Positions 13,785 to 31,433 are shown, counted from the first letter of the stretch. The stretch is DNA of 64,000 nt from Perca fluviatilis (GCF_010015445.1 NC_053118.1:19643437-19707436), one strand, 5' to 3'. Translations and numbers: made by a program. The notes: a model not told the origin generated them from the sequence alone.

Positions 13785-14828
13785 GTCAGGCGAGGCGCGG
13801 GGATTGGAGCAGCATTGATGCGTTTAAAAATACCACACCAAACACAGCTGTCTTCTTCTGCTACTGCCAGAAGGCATGTCTCCTGACTCCCTCTCTGCAG
13901 ATGGAGGCTTGATTCCTTTCTCTCTCTTTTATGATTTGTTGAACCAGTCTCTCTCACTCACTCTATTTATGTCTTCATTTTGTTCTCTCAGGTACATAGG
14001 TGCCTGAATGATCCATTTCTGCCTTGACGTACTTAAAGAGGCACATGTAGAGTTCACCTCTGGGGAGTATATGTTATGACAAAGGTTTTGTAAAACGGCT
14101 GTTTGTCTTTTATATAATTCACAAAACATAAAAATAGTCTATTGACAAATAGCACAAAGAATTAGGATGTTATATTTCAACAAACACAAATGCAATAGCA
14201 TTTCGGTACAAATCTGCATGTGTGACAAAAAACAAACAAGATATGTTGAGTCAAGCCAGACACCAAATGAACACTGTGTTCATTTAAGACTCAGAGTGTA
14301 ACCTCGCTGCATTAGCTAAGTGTATGTGTGGGGTTCAGTGTGTATCCAGGGCATGTTGCTGCTCAGGAAGCATGCTTTCAGCTAGCCAAGGAAGTCCAAC
14401 TGTAAGATGCCATAACAGCATGATCGCAATTACATAAACCTCTCAAACTGTGTCAAGAAAACCTCTCCAGGAGTACACATCCCATTTCCTTGAAACACAC
14501 TTGATACTGTAAAGCAGGGATTTTTTTGGAAATTACAAACAAAACACTACAGTCCAAATATAAATCTCAAGAACCTGAATACTGAATTGTGAGCACCAAG
14601 TAGTTATATAGTATGATCTCTTCATTTAATATTACATCCCAAACTGATGATGATCTGTAGATCTGTAGTTAATATGATTTGACTCCAGCCCATAAAAGTC
14701 AAGTCAAATGTTCTATCTGACCACTGAGGCAGGGCTGGGTTTGTGGCCAAGCAGCCTGTGCCTTTAAAATTTTCATCTTCCTTCATAATTTGACCTGTCC
14801 CCCAGCCAGGGGCGTGGAGCCAGCGCAG

Positions 14829-14838
14829 CTATTTTTAG
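14829..14838 (+). promoter_or_regulatory. MEF2 consensus site, second upstream copy
   Basis: CTATTTTTAG is the MEF2 core on the other strand. It lies about 1.5 kb upstream of the hdac9 ATG, beside a GC-richer stretch (14800-14860) with a CAGCCAGGGGCGTGG Sp/KLF-like element that stands out from the AT-rich surroundings. Confidence 0.5.
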
Positions 14839-17800
14839 GTCCTGGGCTCTGACGACTGGGCTACAGAGACACAGAGAAGGAGTTTTACTGTGTTGTTTCA
14901 GCTGGATAAACATTTAACCCCTCGATCCTTTTATCACAGCACAACCAAAAAGCCAAGAAGGAAATGCACAGCTTGCAGGCTCGCCCCCAGACATAAAACA
15001 ACTAAGCTAATGTATGATATTGTGCTACTTAATTATTCATAAACAGAAATAATAAGAGGAATCATACGTGTTTTAGTTCATTGCTACTTCTCTCTAATCT
15101 CAAAACCTAAATTAATCATCTAAATGAAATATGTTTTCATCTTTGTTTATTTACTTGATATAATAGCTGAAAGAATGATATTCACACACAGTCATGAAAC
15201 ATTGTGGCAAATCTATCAAGAAATGATTACTTCCAATCTCCCCTTAGTGAAAACAGATTTAGCAAACTCCTTAAAGTCGTGAATTAGTTTTGGCAGTCAA
15301 GTTGGATAAGATGGTGTGAGAGATAACAAGCTTTCAAGTCCAAGGTAATGATAGCTAAAGACCCAGAGTTCCATCTGTCACAGTATCTGTCAGAGCAGGC
15401 AAGCTCTAACCCTGGAGGCTGACCTTAACATAGGCTAAGGGATAATTGATCAAAAGAGGAAGTAAGTCTGTCACATGAATAATAATGATTATGGCAATGG
15501 AATCACTATTTTTATGAAATGACAATGTGATTTTTGAAGTCCTGAAATTAAAAGGTCAAAGCATATTTTGCAATGTTACTGTGATTTACTGTGAAAAATA
15601 CTACATGCTGCAAACTCAGTCTTTCTGATGTTACATCCTGATCATTCAGAAATCAAACTCATTTCTCTGCACTTGTAAAAAGTTCCCATAATCGGCTTAA
15701 AAAACCTCGGTCAACCTGACCTACTGCTCCTTAAAAAACCCAGAGACATTCACTAGGAAACGTTAGCGGAGATTAACCTACACTTTTTATTTATTTTATA
15801 CCTAGCTTCCTGAGGCTAATGAGGGATTGTGGGATTGAAAATAGCTCTGTCTAATAGGCAGGGTCCAGTAAACCTGCAATGTGGCAAGCCCATTATAGCT
15901 CCTACTGCGTCACTGGTGGCCTTTGTCTACTTTAGTCCTATTAAAGCATTTAAGTGTGAACGTCAGCATCCCTGCTGGAGAGCCACTCCGCTTTGCTCTC
16001 CAAGGCATGGGCTCGACTGTCTGTCACCTCCCTCATATCAAATGCAAACTGTGTGAGTGTGAGTGTCTGTGTACGTGCATGTGTGTATGTTTTGACATCA
16101 GAGCACTGACATGGAGTGGGGGAATATTAGAGATGAGGGAACAAGTGGGCCAGACCAGTGAAGTGCCACAAGCACTTTCCAAATTTAAATGAAAGGCCAT
16201 TATAGCCTATTTTAAAGAGCAAGAGATGTAAGTAAACACACACATACAACCACACACACATCCTCATTATGTTATTTACTCCAACTTAGCCAATATACAT
16301 TATCTACTGGGACAAGAAATACAACAAAGAGATACTTCCCGTCATGGTACCTCAGCTCTTTTGAGAAACTCATAACCTGGGGACTTGTTTTTTTCTACAA
16401 AATAAGCCTACTCACATTACCACAATTACTGTACCAGTTCCAAATCATCTCCCAAGTTCTGTGGCTTAATCACCATAGCACTGCTGCCTTGTGACACACT
16501 GCACATGATGAAACCCAGCAGGGAGGCAGACTTGAGAAGGAAGGGAGCTGAACTTAAGTGTTGCAACAGATATGAGGACAAACACTGGCCCTTATAACTA
16601 ATTTGATCTGGCTAGAAAATGTTTTGTTCCCCTTAATAGCAGATGATCTATGTGTGGGAGGGAATGAGTCAGCCATGTTTTGTTTTTCCGTGTTCTCTGA
16701 ACTTCAAAGCTCCCATGTATCTCAGAGGGGGATTGTCTATTGTAAAATAAACTGATCACAGAGGGACTCTCCTAGTCCTCTTACATGATCTTAACAAATA
16801 CATGTTTATTAGAAACTGTTTTCATCAAATTCGTTTAATCCAACTCTCTGACTTCCTACCTATTGCTTGTCTTCCTGCCTGTGTGGATGCAGAGTTTCAT
16901 CATGCTACCCTGGGAGGACTGTGGCGGATGTAATCATTGTCAGTTGCTGAGTTCTCCAGTCAGAGGGGATGTTCCTCCCAAGAGAGGGGCTGCATACTAA
17001 CAGCAACTTCTGACGTAACCATGCCGCCCCCCTGAGTTTCTTCTCTCTAGAGGACACCCCACAGCTCCAGGGGCAGCCATGGTACAGAAGGAAAATTACC
17101 TGCCCGCCATCTTACTGACATCAGCCCCTGATGAGTCACTGCTAACTGTGAAAGAGTTCCTACATCAATATAGGGAGTGAGGCCATGGCACAATCCTGCC
17201 CCAGTCTCTGCATGCAGAGTATAGCATGCTCTATTGGCAACCAAGTCCAGCCATTCTAACTGCTAAAAGCCATGGGTAAAGTTTTGTCACTTCAAACAGC
17301 CCATTTTCCCTTTACCTTGCGGTCAGTCTCATAAAAGCACAAAGGCACTACAACTGTTGATTTGATGGCAAAATCCAATTAGCCTGTACATCTGGATGTG
17401 TTATGTGAGCGTGTTTCCCCACTAATGATTTGGGTGCTCTTGTTTTTATTGGGTTACTCTGTCTGGCGTCCTGTGGTATTTCCTGTTGGACTTTCATGGT
17501 GATATAGAATGCACTTAACAGGTTGGATCAAATAACATGAAAAAGCATTTAAAGGCAGTCATGTTTGGTATTTAATCTTGAAACATTGCCAACAAAGTTT
17601 TGCAATGCAGCTAATACCACAGTTAGATAGAGCCCATGCAGCTTTATGCATTTCTCTTGAGAGAGAGAAACCGGACATAAAAAAGACAGAGATGGTGCTA
17701 TTCAAAGAGACAGATGAAATAACATCAATCCTTACAAATAAAAAAAAAACATTTCAGAAAAGTGTGTTCATTCATCTGCTGCGAACCTTCTATCTGAGAT

Positions 17801-17948
17801 GTAGATGTAGAGATAGACTGAACCATAAAAAAAGGCAAAAACACAATTTGAAAGCATCCACTTATTGTTCACTGACCTTGAGGTCAGTTTACTTTCTAAC
17901 TTTGAATAGATGCCCGATGCCCTGCCTTCATCTGCTGCCATAGGCTTT

Positions 17949-17958
17949 CTAAAAATAG
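17949..17958 (+). promoter_or_regulatory. MEF2 consensus site, third upstream copy
   Basis: CTAAAAATAG again matches YTAWWWWTAR, about 4.6 kb upstream of the hdac9 ATG. A single ten-base match in AT-rich DNA is weak alone; its interest comes from the other copies. Confidence 0.35.
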
Positions 17959-20900
17959 ATATGGAACACAAAGGCACACTGGAAACAGAGGGCAGCTCTC
18001 AGTATTTTTACTGATCAATGTGCTCATCTCTGCTGGAAACCATTGATCCACTGTTTGTATCAAATTGACCATGTTGTTGTTGTACAACTTCCATTCTACA
18101 TTCAATCACGACAAGCTCACTTTATGTTCCACTTTGTCCACCTTGCCCAGCACCTTCTCTCAAAGCAACACACAACTATTGATCCTTTAACGATATTCTA
18201 ACACCAAAAGGCTTAGCATTGATTAGAGCCTTTGAAAGATCATTCTTAATGTCCGCTGGCATTTTAGCACGCTATTAACCAATGACCATGACGCAGGATT
18301 CAGAGAAAAAATGTCTGCCTCTAACCAGTGTGCAGAATCATTACATCAGTGTCTCTTAGACCTGCATCATTAAAATGCCTGCAGGAGTCAAATGCCTCAT
18401 CTGTATCATCCAAACACACTCGCCCAAACAGACACATGTGATTTTGATGGAATCCAGCCAAGTTTAGCTGACCTTAGAAAATCCCTGAGGGATTAATAAA
18501 AACAAAGGTTCTCTGTTCAGAGGCATCCTTCCAATCCATATCCTGCTGGTAGAGCCCATTTATGAGTGGATAATCATAGCATCATCCCTCCCAAGTGCCT
18601 TGGAGCTATTATCTTAATAAAATAACAAAATACATATTTTTGGTATTACCAAAAAAAAAAAACTTAATCAGGCTTGTTTGTCCTTTGGCAAAATACCAGC
18701 AATGTTATTTCAGTCACAGAAAAAGTACAAGCAGTTTTCACCCAAGTTCCAGATTTTCTTTTAAAGGGACAAATCTCACTTCAGTGACCTGAATATGTTA
18801 GGCACAGTATGTTAATAGCCCAACAACATAACAAAATGAAAACTGTAGTTGTTTAATAATAATGTAATCTTGATGGCTATTCTGGAGTTGTCAATGACCT
18901 TTAAAGTCTCAAGTAAAACTCCATTCATAGATTTTAAATGTCCATCTAAAAAAAAGTGCAACAGGAAATTAGAATTACTATGGGAAGGGTGGGCTGACGC
19001 TTATTGTCCAAGCCACTTCCACCTACGCCACCACTTCTTTACTTGACCACAGCACAGTCACAGTCCTCGCCTCCTGTGGTGTCTCAAAGGTCTGGGACGC
19101 AACAATACCTCAGACAAATAGCTCTTCCTCTGATTATTAAGGTAGTGCTATGCATACCGGGAAATGTCCCACAGTGCACTCACCACCTCTGTTACAATGT
19201 TAATGTCTGGGCTGCTCCATATGCATAAACCTGGAGGGGCTCCAGATGTATTTTTAAATGCTCTGCTAGAGTGACCTTGAGTTTCTGGATTTTATTACAG
19301 CAACATATACATTTTTTCACCATAGTTACAAATTCACCCTGACACGCTATCATATCCTTATGCAGTGGCTGGCTTATCTTACAAACTCCCATGTATATTT
19401 TAAAGACAATGTTCTAGTTTTGCAATTCCTGTGAGAGTGCCTAAACAACTTAAACAGCTCCCCATTTCCTTTCTCCCCTGAGAGGCAAATGCATGGTTTA
19501 GTGGTCCTGTCATTTGTTTGGTGGGAAAACAATAATAGCGCTTCAGTTGCTTTAATCACTGATGCATTTATTGTGTGGTGTAAGTATTCAGTCTGTTTTC
19601 CCACTATTTTTTTTATTTTTTATTTGTCAAATCACTTTTATATCACACTGACACAATTATGTTGTATTGTGGTTTGTGTCATTGCATGGGTTTGTTATAA
19701 TGAAGATATTACAAATTGCTTATTGATCAACAATCGATGCTCCTATTTGTGAGATTCATCCGCTTGATTGAGACTGTAAAGCGTACAAGTAACTACAGCA
19801 GCAGGACTTGTAATTGTGGTACACTTTCCACGCGGGGTAAAATCCCCGGTAAATCCTTCAGCAACAGTGCACCCTGCAGGTTGATTAAGACAGGAACAAG
19901 AAATAAAGAAACCAAGAATGGCTAGAAATGCTAGAGATATTACATTGAATTTTCCATAGCACACTCCTAGGACCAAGAAGGCAAATACTCTGACACACAG
20001 CAAACAATGTGCTAAAGCAAATGGACAGCACAGAGTTTCAAGGAGCACAGATACTGTAGAAGTACAAATCAAAACACTCCCTTTGCAAACAAATACACAT
20101 GCACAGCCAAACTAACACACACATGCATACAATTCCACATAGCAATGCCACCATGCTGTGCTTGGGTGTGGCTGCAGCGTTCATGACCTCTGCCTTTCAT
20201 CTCGGATCCAGTAACCAAACTGACTTTTCAACCAAGCCCCTTCAATAACACAGGGCCTAACAAGTCTCTTTTATAAACCATGTTGAAATTACCAGCATAA
20301 AAACAAAAGCTGTTTCAACTGTGTGATCTCTTTAAAGCTGTGTGTGAAAAAATGAACTGAAGTTCAGAACATGGATGTTTCCTTTTGAACTACAAATTAT
20401 AGAGATTCCTACCTTTAAAAAGAGCAAAACAGACCTCATAAATGTTAGAAAGAATCCTTAGCATCTTCATTCTTATTTTTGGTCTGCTCACTGATAAAAA
20501 GATTCCATTCATTGATGTTATTCATGAGTAAAACTTCCTTCCTTCCTTACTATCAATTTCCTAGTCTAAATAGAAGCCTCGCTTTTTGGAAACCTTACAT
20601 TTTGTCAGCAGCTTGGCTGAGATAATTCCACTCAAAGCTAAAAGGGAGAATTTAAAGAATGCTCTTCTGTTTTGGTAACAGATGGGCTGGTAACCCTTTC
20701 ACACCTATCTGGCCACAGAGACCTTTACGAGGGCTCTGCTCTTAGATATCCAGTCAGTGTGTCCAATCTCTGTGTAATTCCTGGATCCGTTTGTTCTGCA
20801 CATTTCACGCCAAGTGGGGAGGGGTTGCGGCCATGACCTCCTGCAGTCTCATAACTCACAGGATGGGCTGAGAGAGGTGGCAGGTACCCACAGATGAAAG

Positions 20901-21759
20901 GTAACAACAAAGAGATGTTTAGCATGATGCATGGCATCGCAATCAGGGCCCCAGAGGTGATGGGATGGCATGGAGTGACAACTAATGGGCCTCTGACGTC
21001 TGAAGTTTGTCTGTTTCTGCCATCAAGCAGAACGAACCCCACCCTGTCACAGTTAAGTGACAATCTGCCCGTCAGGCTAGGCATACCAAGAACTCTGAAG
21101 CACAGCTGGTTTATCACCTTCACTGATTTCACCATGCAGATTTGACAGACCAGGATCGAGTTAGGGAAGGGGCACTCTCCATTGCGACCTGTCAATGGGC
21201 ACACTGACAGACAGATAAGCAGATAAGTAGATAGCCAAGAAACATATTTAAGGTGAAAATAAACTGTGAACAATAGCAAGCCTTTATGAAAAATCTCAAC
21301 TAAAGAATGAACTAAAGAATAAAAAAAGCAAATGAGTTATAAATTTGTTGCTTTAGCAAAAAGCCTATTAATCTGTCTTGAATACTTGAAGCGGGAGTCT
21401 TAAATCTTCCCATTTTTCATCCACACAAGAGGCCTCTCAAAGAAATTAATGATTCATCTCCCCAACTTCATTTGGACAGGAAGTGAAAACAAATGGAGGT
21501 AGGTCCCCCCAGAGAGCCCAGGGGTCTACAGTGGGGCTGGATGAACAACACTGAGAACATCAGGCTAAACCCACCAAGCTCTGCGTCTCAGCTGTAACAG
21601 GAGCCAGATTCCCCCCCCAAAAAAAACAAAAAACATTCAAGTCAGAATAGTTACTGGGCTACATTCAGATGGTCTGCACAATGTCTGCTACATGTACAGC
21701 CACACAGGTGTGAACATGACTCTCCATCTCTTTTTCATGACAACACACTGAGATACAGC

Positions 21760-22280
21760 CATAGACTGTTAATATTAATGGACAACGCATCCGGTTCAGA
21801 GAGTTGTTGCAAATGCGGAAGTGCCTTAAACCTGCATTCTATCTGAATTCCAGCAGGGGGAGACACATGCAGTTGCAAAAGGAGGTCGGTTTCTGTAGAC
21901 GTCTATGAGAAAGTGACCCACTTCTCACTTGATTTATTACCTCAGTAAACATTTCCATAATGAGTTTATGGTCTCAATGGCTAGTTTTAAGTCTTCTGCA
22001 ACACAAAATGATGTTCATGTTTTAAAATATGGTCTCGTTGATTTTAAAATCGGCGATAAAGCAGGGGGTGTTTTAGGGCGTGGCTATGATGTGATTGCCA
22101 GTGAAAGTGTGTAACGTAACGTAAAGTGTAAGCAGCTCCTCCCTCACTCCTCCCTCTCGTCTAAAAACGTCACATCCACAACCAGGACGACTGCGCTCGT
22201 GATGGCAAACTAGACGACGGATAGCAGACAAACCAATGGGTGACGTCACACATGTGCTGTCCATTAATATACAGTCTATG
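21760..22280. mobile_element. Non-autonomous hAT-type MITE with 8-bp duplication
   Basis: The element begins CATAGACTGTTAATATTAAT and ends ATTAATATACAGTCTATG, imperfect terminal inverted repeats of about 24 nt. It is flanked on both sides by GATACAGC (21752-21759 and 22281-22288). An 8-bp target duplication is the mark of hAT transposition. At 521 bp it has no transposase; short ORFs inside are not meaningful. Confidence 0.85.
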
Positions 22281-25200
22281 GATACAGCCCAGGACTGCAC
22301 TGTGCATGCTTCTGTCTAACCTCAAAACACATACAACACACATCGAAGAGACTATTCTAAAACAGAACTAAAAGTAAAAAGTTATATTACTTATATTGCA
22401 GTGGAAACAAATGCTAAGATGTTTGCTAATAATGCAAATGATCAGTGAGTTTAGAGGCTTGGAATAAGAATAAGAAACAGCATCATGAAGTAGGTCCGTA
22501 GCTGCTCAGCGATGATTTCTAGGCAGATAATCTTAGCTGACTGATTTCTAACATCACATGTGAATATGTTGTGCCCCTGCTAGTTCAAACAGGCTATCAT
22601 CTCCTGGACATTCCAGGGATGTCCACAGACTGACACCAAGCTGCTATTGTACAATCCACGTCCTTGTCTTAACCTGGTATCTCCAACATGTCACTTCTTC
22701 AATAACCAAGAAAAACGGTCTTGTTTTCAGTTGTTGACAATGTATTTTACTTGAAAATACAACGTTTTACAAGGGTTAAGGTTTTGAAGAGGTCAGAGCA
22801 TTTTCTCAAAGCAGAGGAAAAACATGATATGTTGAGTTTTTAGAAAATGTACAAAGTTTTAACCTGGTGGTGACAATTTGTTCAGTTTTATGGGCATCTT
22901 GTGTGGATTACAGTAATAGTAATAGTAATCTGTGTCCTGAAATCCTTTTCTGTAATAAAGACAGTGTTGTATTTCAACACATATAATTGCTAGTTTTATC
23001 CTGTCATTTAAGCTTCCTGTACTGTACAGATGATAAGAACATAACAATGAACCACTGCTGAACAGAGACCAGCACCTACCTCTGGGCATCAACAACACCC
23101 CTCCTCCTGCAAAAACTCACTGACCCAAACCCATTTTTTTCCAGTCTGAGAGAAATGTCAAGTCCAGACCTAAAACTTGTCTCTTTGAAGAGAACATAAC
23201 AGCCAAATATAGACTGCTTGCCTCTACGCCTCCTGACATACATCAGGCTCTCGGGTTCTGCTAACAGTGGTTAATTTTGGCAGACTGCCATGTAGTCACT
23301 TACTATTAAGCATCATAACTATACAAAGAAAATCATAACCAAGCAGTGGAGTGTACACTCTTGCCTGGTAACCTAATGCCATGTTGGGGATTGAACTTGT
23401 TATGGAACAGAAAAAACTTAAAGCCAGAGCCAATAATAGATCCTGGACCACACAAATAAACATATCATAAGAGGTGTATGTTTAAGAAACAAATCTGATT
23501 TCTTAATGTGTGTTTTTAAGAATTTTGGAAGTGTTTCTGTGATTGCAACCAAAGGTGAAATTAAATAATTATTATTCATCTGTCTTTTTTCAACTGAAAT
23601 GATGGATAGAATGTGAGCTTATTTCCATGTGAGAAATCCAGCTAAAGAACACATTATGCAGACTGGCACCAGATGCTGGGTACTAATTATCAAAGCAGTT
23701 TTTATGTCTTTTGGATGATACAGAATTACACAAATTGACCCCTCCCAAGAAATATGTGGATAATGACAGAATTGCAAGAGCTAACTTACAGATTTTTACC
23801 TGTAATGCCATCGCAAAGACATAGCCTAATACCTCAAACTCAGTACTTTGCAAGGCTCCATGCTCATTGCTCTTCTGTAAGCAACATGAGAACATTACAA
23901 TTAGGCTAGATATCCTAACTGTATCAGAAACTAACACAATAGGCTATAAAACATTATGTGTTTGGTGTTATGAGTCTTTTGGAAATCATATATTTCCCTG
24001 TAATTGCTTTGTTTAGACACAGTATGTCGTCATATGTAGTCTATTGTGAGTTTTTGAATTCTTATAAATGTCCCATAATGTTTTATAGTATCTTGAGCTC
24101 CACAAACTCATTAAATTAATTATAAAGCAAAATCAGACGATCTGTTGTAAAAAAAAAAAAGAGTCATGGCATGAAAAAACATGCATTCACTGTGAGCTGT
24201 AAAGTTCTAGTTGGTACAACATACACAACCTCTTAATAATAATTATTGCACTGGAAAGGAATAAATCCTCTGCTTAATACATTACTTATAACAGCTATAA
24301 CCCGGTCACCTAAAACTCATAATAACTCATTGATAAATTCTGAGTCTAATGCTATGCAACTCTGCTATGCTCTTACATGTAAGTCCTTTCAAAGCGTTAT
24401 AAACAAATAAACATAGAAGGCCTGTGTGTGCCATGTGCCATGTGTTATGACATTTTCTGTCATAAACGTCAAATGGAATTGAACTCGGTTTTATGTTGGG
24501 AAGACATCATTTCATTTGTGGATGTTGTTGGTTTCTTAATGAGAACATACCACCCTACTTCATTTATGCCAATACATGAGAAGTAAAAATATTAAACCAT
24601 GACACTCTGGCTTTATATTACTGTAGCTAGAAAAGCACTATACTACTAATACTACATGGCTCCTTCACAAAGCAAATAATCCTAATGAAGTTGCTATTCT
24701 ACCATAAGATCTATGTATGTTTTACATGTTGTTACTCTGGCACACCTGTACACAGAAACCCTTGCACTGTACACACCCACACACATGTATACACACAGGC
24801 TTACAATTGTGTTTTTCCTACAATTCCTTTGTGCCCATTTGAGGCAGAAGACATTAATCATTCTGTTATGTCATACTTTATGTCAGCCGGCACAAAACAA
24901 GACAGCATTCTTTCTCTCAATTGGAACTGCAATTTCTGCTACGTGACATTAAGGCTGCCTTTACACTGTCACGGTTAGTCAAGGATGGCACACAAACCCA
25001 GGAAATAAATTCACAGTGACAAACTAATTCATCCCTTCCATCACTTTAGTTGTGAGGAAAAAAAACAAAAGGCATTGTATTCTCTCCACTTTAAAACACA
25101 AGCTCACTCTCACTTCTTATGTCATCTCTGCTAGTAACTGACTGATTATTTTGCAGAGTCTATAGAATATTTTACAGAGACAAATCTGCCAGGTGCCAAC

Positions 25201-26301
25201 TTTAGGCCAATAATAATCCACTATAAGATGCATTACACAGCAGGGACGTCACATGCAACATGCTGCTTCTGTGAATACTGTTTGCCAATTGTATAGCCAA
25301 ACATGCCAACTTATCAGGTCCAGTGAATAATTCACAGATGCCGTCCAAGATTTGTTCTATCGAAAACATTTTGTCTCATTAACACATTCATTGGTACTAT
25401 GAAATTATGTGTTAAGCTAAGTGTAAGGTGCTGTTAACATGACTTTCTCTCCCTGACACAGCTCAGATGGTACCTGCCCCCTCAAGCCATCTGAGCAGTG
25501 CAGACATCTGTGAGCATTAACCTGCCAAGAAAAATTCCAATGTAAAAATATTATAAATTTTCTGACATGGAAAGACAGCTGAAGGGTCATTTGGAGTGAC
25601 TTTGAAGGGCTTTCAAGTCAAGAATGAGCAGTGTTTTTCTTGTGTTGCTGTCTAAGTGAAAATGTCATGTGTACACTGGAGCGTCTGTGGTTCTTGTGTT
25701 TTCCTATTACCTGGCTCAGCGAAGATTGAAATGCTGTCACCATATGACATCTGTGGAAAGACCCATAGTGACCAAAGCCATTATACAAGAGGCATTTCAA
25801 ATGTAACACATCTGCTAAAAGTTTTTATTGGAGTGACTGAGAACTGAGAACCAAACTAACTTTATAATATAAACTTCATTACAACAGCTACACTGTCAAT
25901 TACCTGTAATTACTGGCATCTAAAAAGATATTTAAGAAATGAATAAGCTCCTTACTTTTGACTTTACCCAGGCATGTTCATGTCTTCATCAGCTTGCAGT
26001 TCTGGTTCTTTTGTGGCTTCAGTAGCTGTTGATTCAACAATGTATTTGTCACATACATAAATGTACACAGTACAGTGTGCTGCTGTTAAGTGCTTCTCTC
26101 CATAGACTGTGTATAGTGCAAGTACATTAAAATAGAAAAACAATATACTGAAAAAAGCAAAAGTATACGTACAAAGAGACCCAAAAAGGTATAAAGCAAT
26201 TAAAATTAGTTCCACATTGACCAATTAAAACAATAAAGTACTGCCTACATGTCATGCATCATAATAATGATCTAATAGCATAATAATAATAATAAGAAGA
26301 A

Positions 26302-26473
26302 GAAGAACACAAGTAGTCATTCTGCATTATGACATTTACTTCTGATACTTGAAGTACATTTTGTCACTTAATTAACTGTACTTTTACTTGATTAAACTTT
26401 TGAATGCAGGGCTTTTTCTTGTAGTACTTACAATATGAATGCTAAATGATCTGAATACTTCGTCCACCACTGG
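26302..26473 (-). repeat. Dispersed teleost repeat copy
   Basis: On the minus strand this reads CCAGTGGTGGACGAAGTATT followed by CAGATC and then segments alternating around TCAAGTAAAAGTAC. This wording recurs very widely in fish genomes, from general knowledge rather than a search. Boundaries are approximate. Confidence 0.5.
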
Positions 26474-27395
26474 ATATACTGTAATATAAAGCACCTCTGA
26501 GAATTATACAAGTAGAGGATGGAAGTGTGGTTATTGAGTATTTATGGTGATAATTAGTTGACTCATAGTTGTTAAAATGTAGCCCATCACCCTGCTCACA
26601 ATCCCAATAGATTTTTATTTCCCATTTAGTATAATATAGCTTATGTAATAGCTATATTAAAATATTCGTAAAATCAAGTCATGACAAGGAGTGATGCAGC
26701 CTGGTTGATTAACGAGTTTTTTTTAATGAGGACTTTCACATGTCAACCACGTTTGGTGCGATCATATACATTCGTAAGAAAGTCTATTTATAGATGACAG
26801 TCTGCACTACAATATACCCTACGTATGTTGGAAATAATAATAAAAGCAACGATGATTATGGTGCGTCAGTCAGTAGGCTAGTTTAGCAAAAAAACACTTC
26901 CATTTCTGTGGTTTAGTGGAAGTGGAGAATGTCGCAGCGGTCCACTTTTATTGGCGGACTCACAATAGAAATCGTTTACAAAACAACCTGTGACCGCAGA
27001 ACCAATCGGTAACGTTAATTCAAATATTAATGCGCCGACCTATGTTAAGTGTTAGCTAGCAAACTGTTTTCTAGCTAAGAGCAAAATAGCTTGATAGAAA
27101 ACCATTAATTATATATATGCTAACTATATATTAACTCTTTGCTTTCACGGTTTAGGCTGTAGGCTATAACTGCCATTTTATAAACGCAATTTAGCGGTAA
27201 TATAACTTGAAATAACTCATAACTTAACGTTAAAACCACTAACGTTAGCTATAGCTAGTAATAATCATTCTTATCTTAAACACCAATTTACCTAATGCAT
27301 ATTTTTTAAACACAATGTAATTTGCATACATATATCACGTCGAATTTGTTAAACTATACTTGAACATACAGTAAGTAGAAACGTTATTTATCTAC

Positions 27396-27488
27396 CTTGA
27401 GGACAGGGTTGAAGATTTGACGTGTATTGTTCAGATTGGAGAACATGAGGGATGCGATAAGTGTGTATGACGACAGAGCTATAAATAG
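27396..27488 (-). promoter_or_regulatory. Candidate distal hdac9 promoter and noncoding first exon
   Basis: Read on the minus strand, CTATTTATAG (27488-27479) is both a TATA-like element and a MEF2 consensus match. About 30 bp downstream a transcript could start and run to CCTCAAG|GTAGATAAA, a good splice donor with the exon edge at 27396. No long ORF lies between. The orientation suits a noncoding first exon of hdac9, 14 kb upstream of its coding exon 1. No transcript evidence is available, and another gene or chance is possible. Confidence 0.25.
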
Positions 27489-31295
<3,807 letters not shown>

Positions 31296-31433
31296 CTTCT
31301 TGAAGAAGAGCGAGTCCGTGAACTGTCAAACTCCTCTTCCTAATGTTGTCCATATAACACTTTACTCCCAGTGGCTCCACTAGAGTTGCTTTGCGGCCAG
31401 TGGTAGCGTACGTTGTTCTCGATTTTTGAGTCA
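31296..31433 (-). other. Unassigned exon-like open segment facing ankrd28
   Basis: On the minus strand, a pyrimidine-bearing acceptor (TTCTATTTCCACACAG) is followed by 138 nt with no stop in one frame and then AAG|GTAGCC. In that frame the segment would be a phase 1-1 exon; the residues (such as TTYATTGRKATLVEPLG) match nothing I recognise. It lies about 300 bp upstream of the ankrd28 5' region in the opposite direction, so a divergent transcript is one explanation. It may be fortuitous. Confidence 0.2.

Larger units (their letters stand above)
13331..27395. other. hdac9 upstream DNA, no coding gene recognised
   Basis: This 14-kb stretch holds two strong and one weaker MEF2 consensus sites near its left end, the 521-bp hAT MITE and a dispersed repeat copy. 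No ORF resembles a known protein or carries flanking splice signals in frame. It may be the first intron of hdac9 if the promoter near 27.4 kb is real. Confidence 0.5.

Noticed and set aside
20725..21279. 184-codon minus-strand ORF, the longest not overlapping a simple repeat or known exon
   Set aside because: No recognisable domain, no similarity I can name, and no supporting splice or promoter context; an open frame of this size is expected by chance in 64 kb.
21929..22114. 61-codon ORF inside the MITE
   Set aside because: It lies inside a non-coding MITE and has no transposase similarity.
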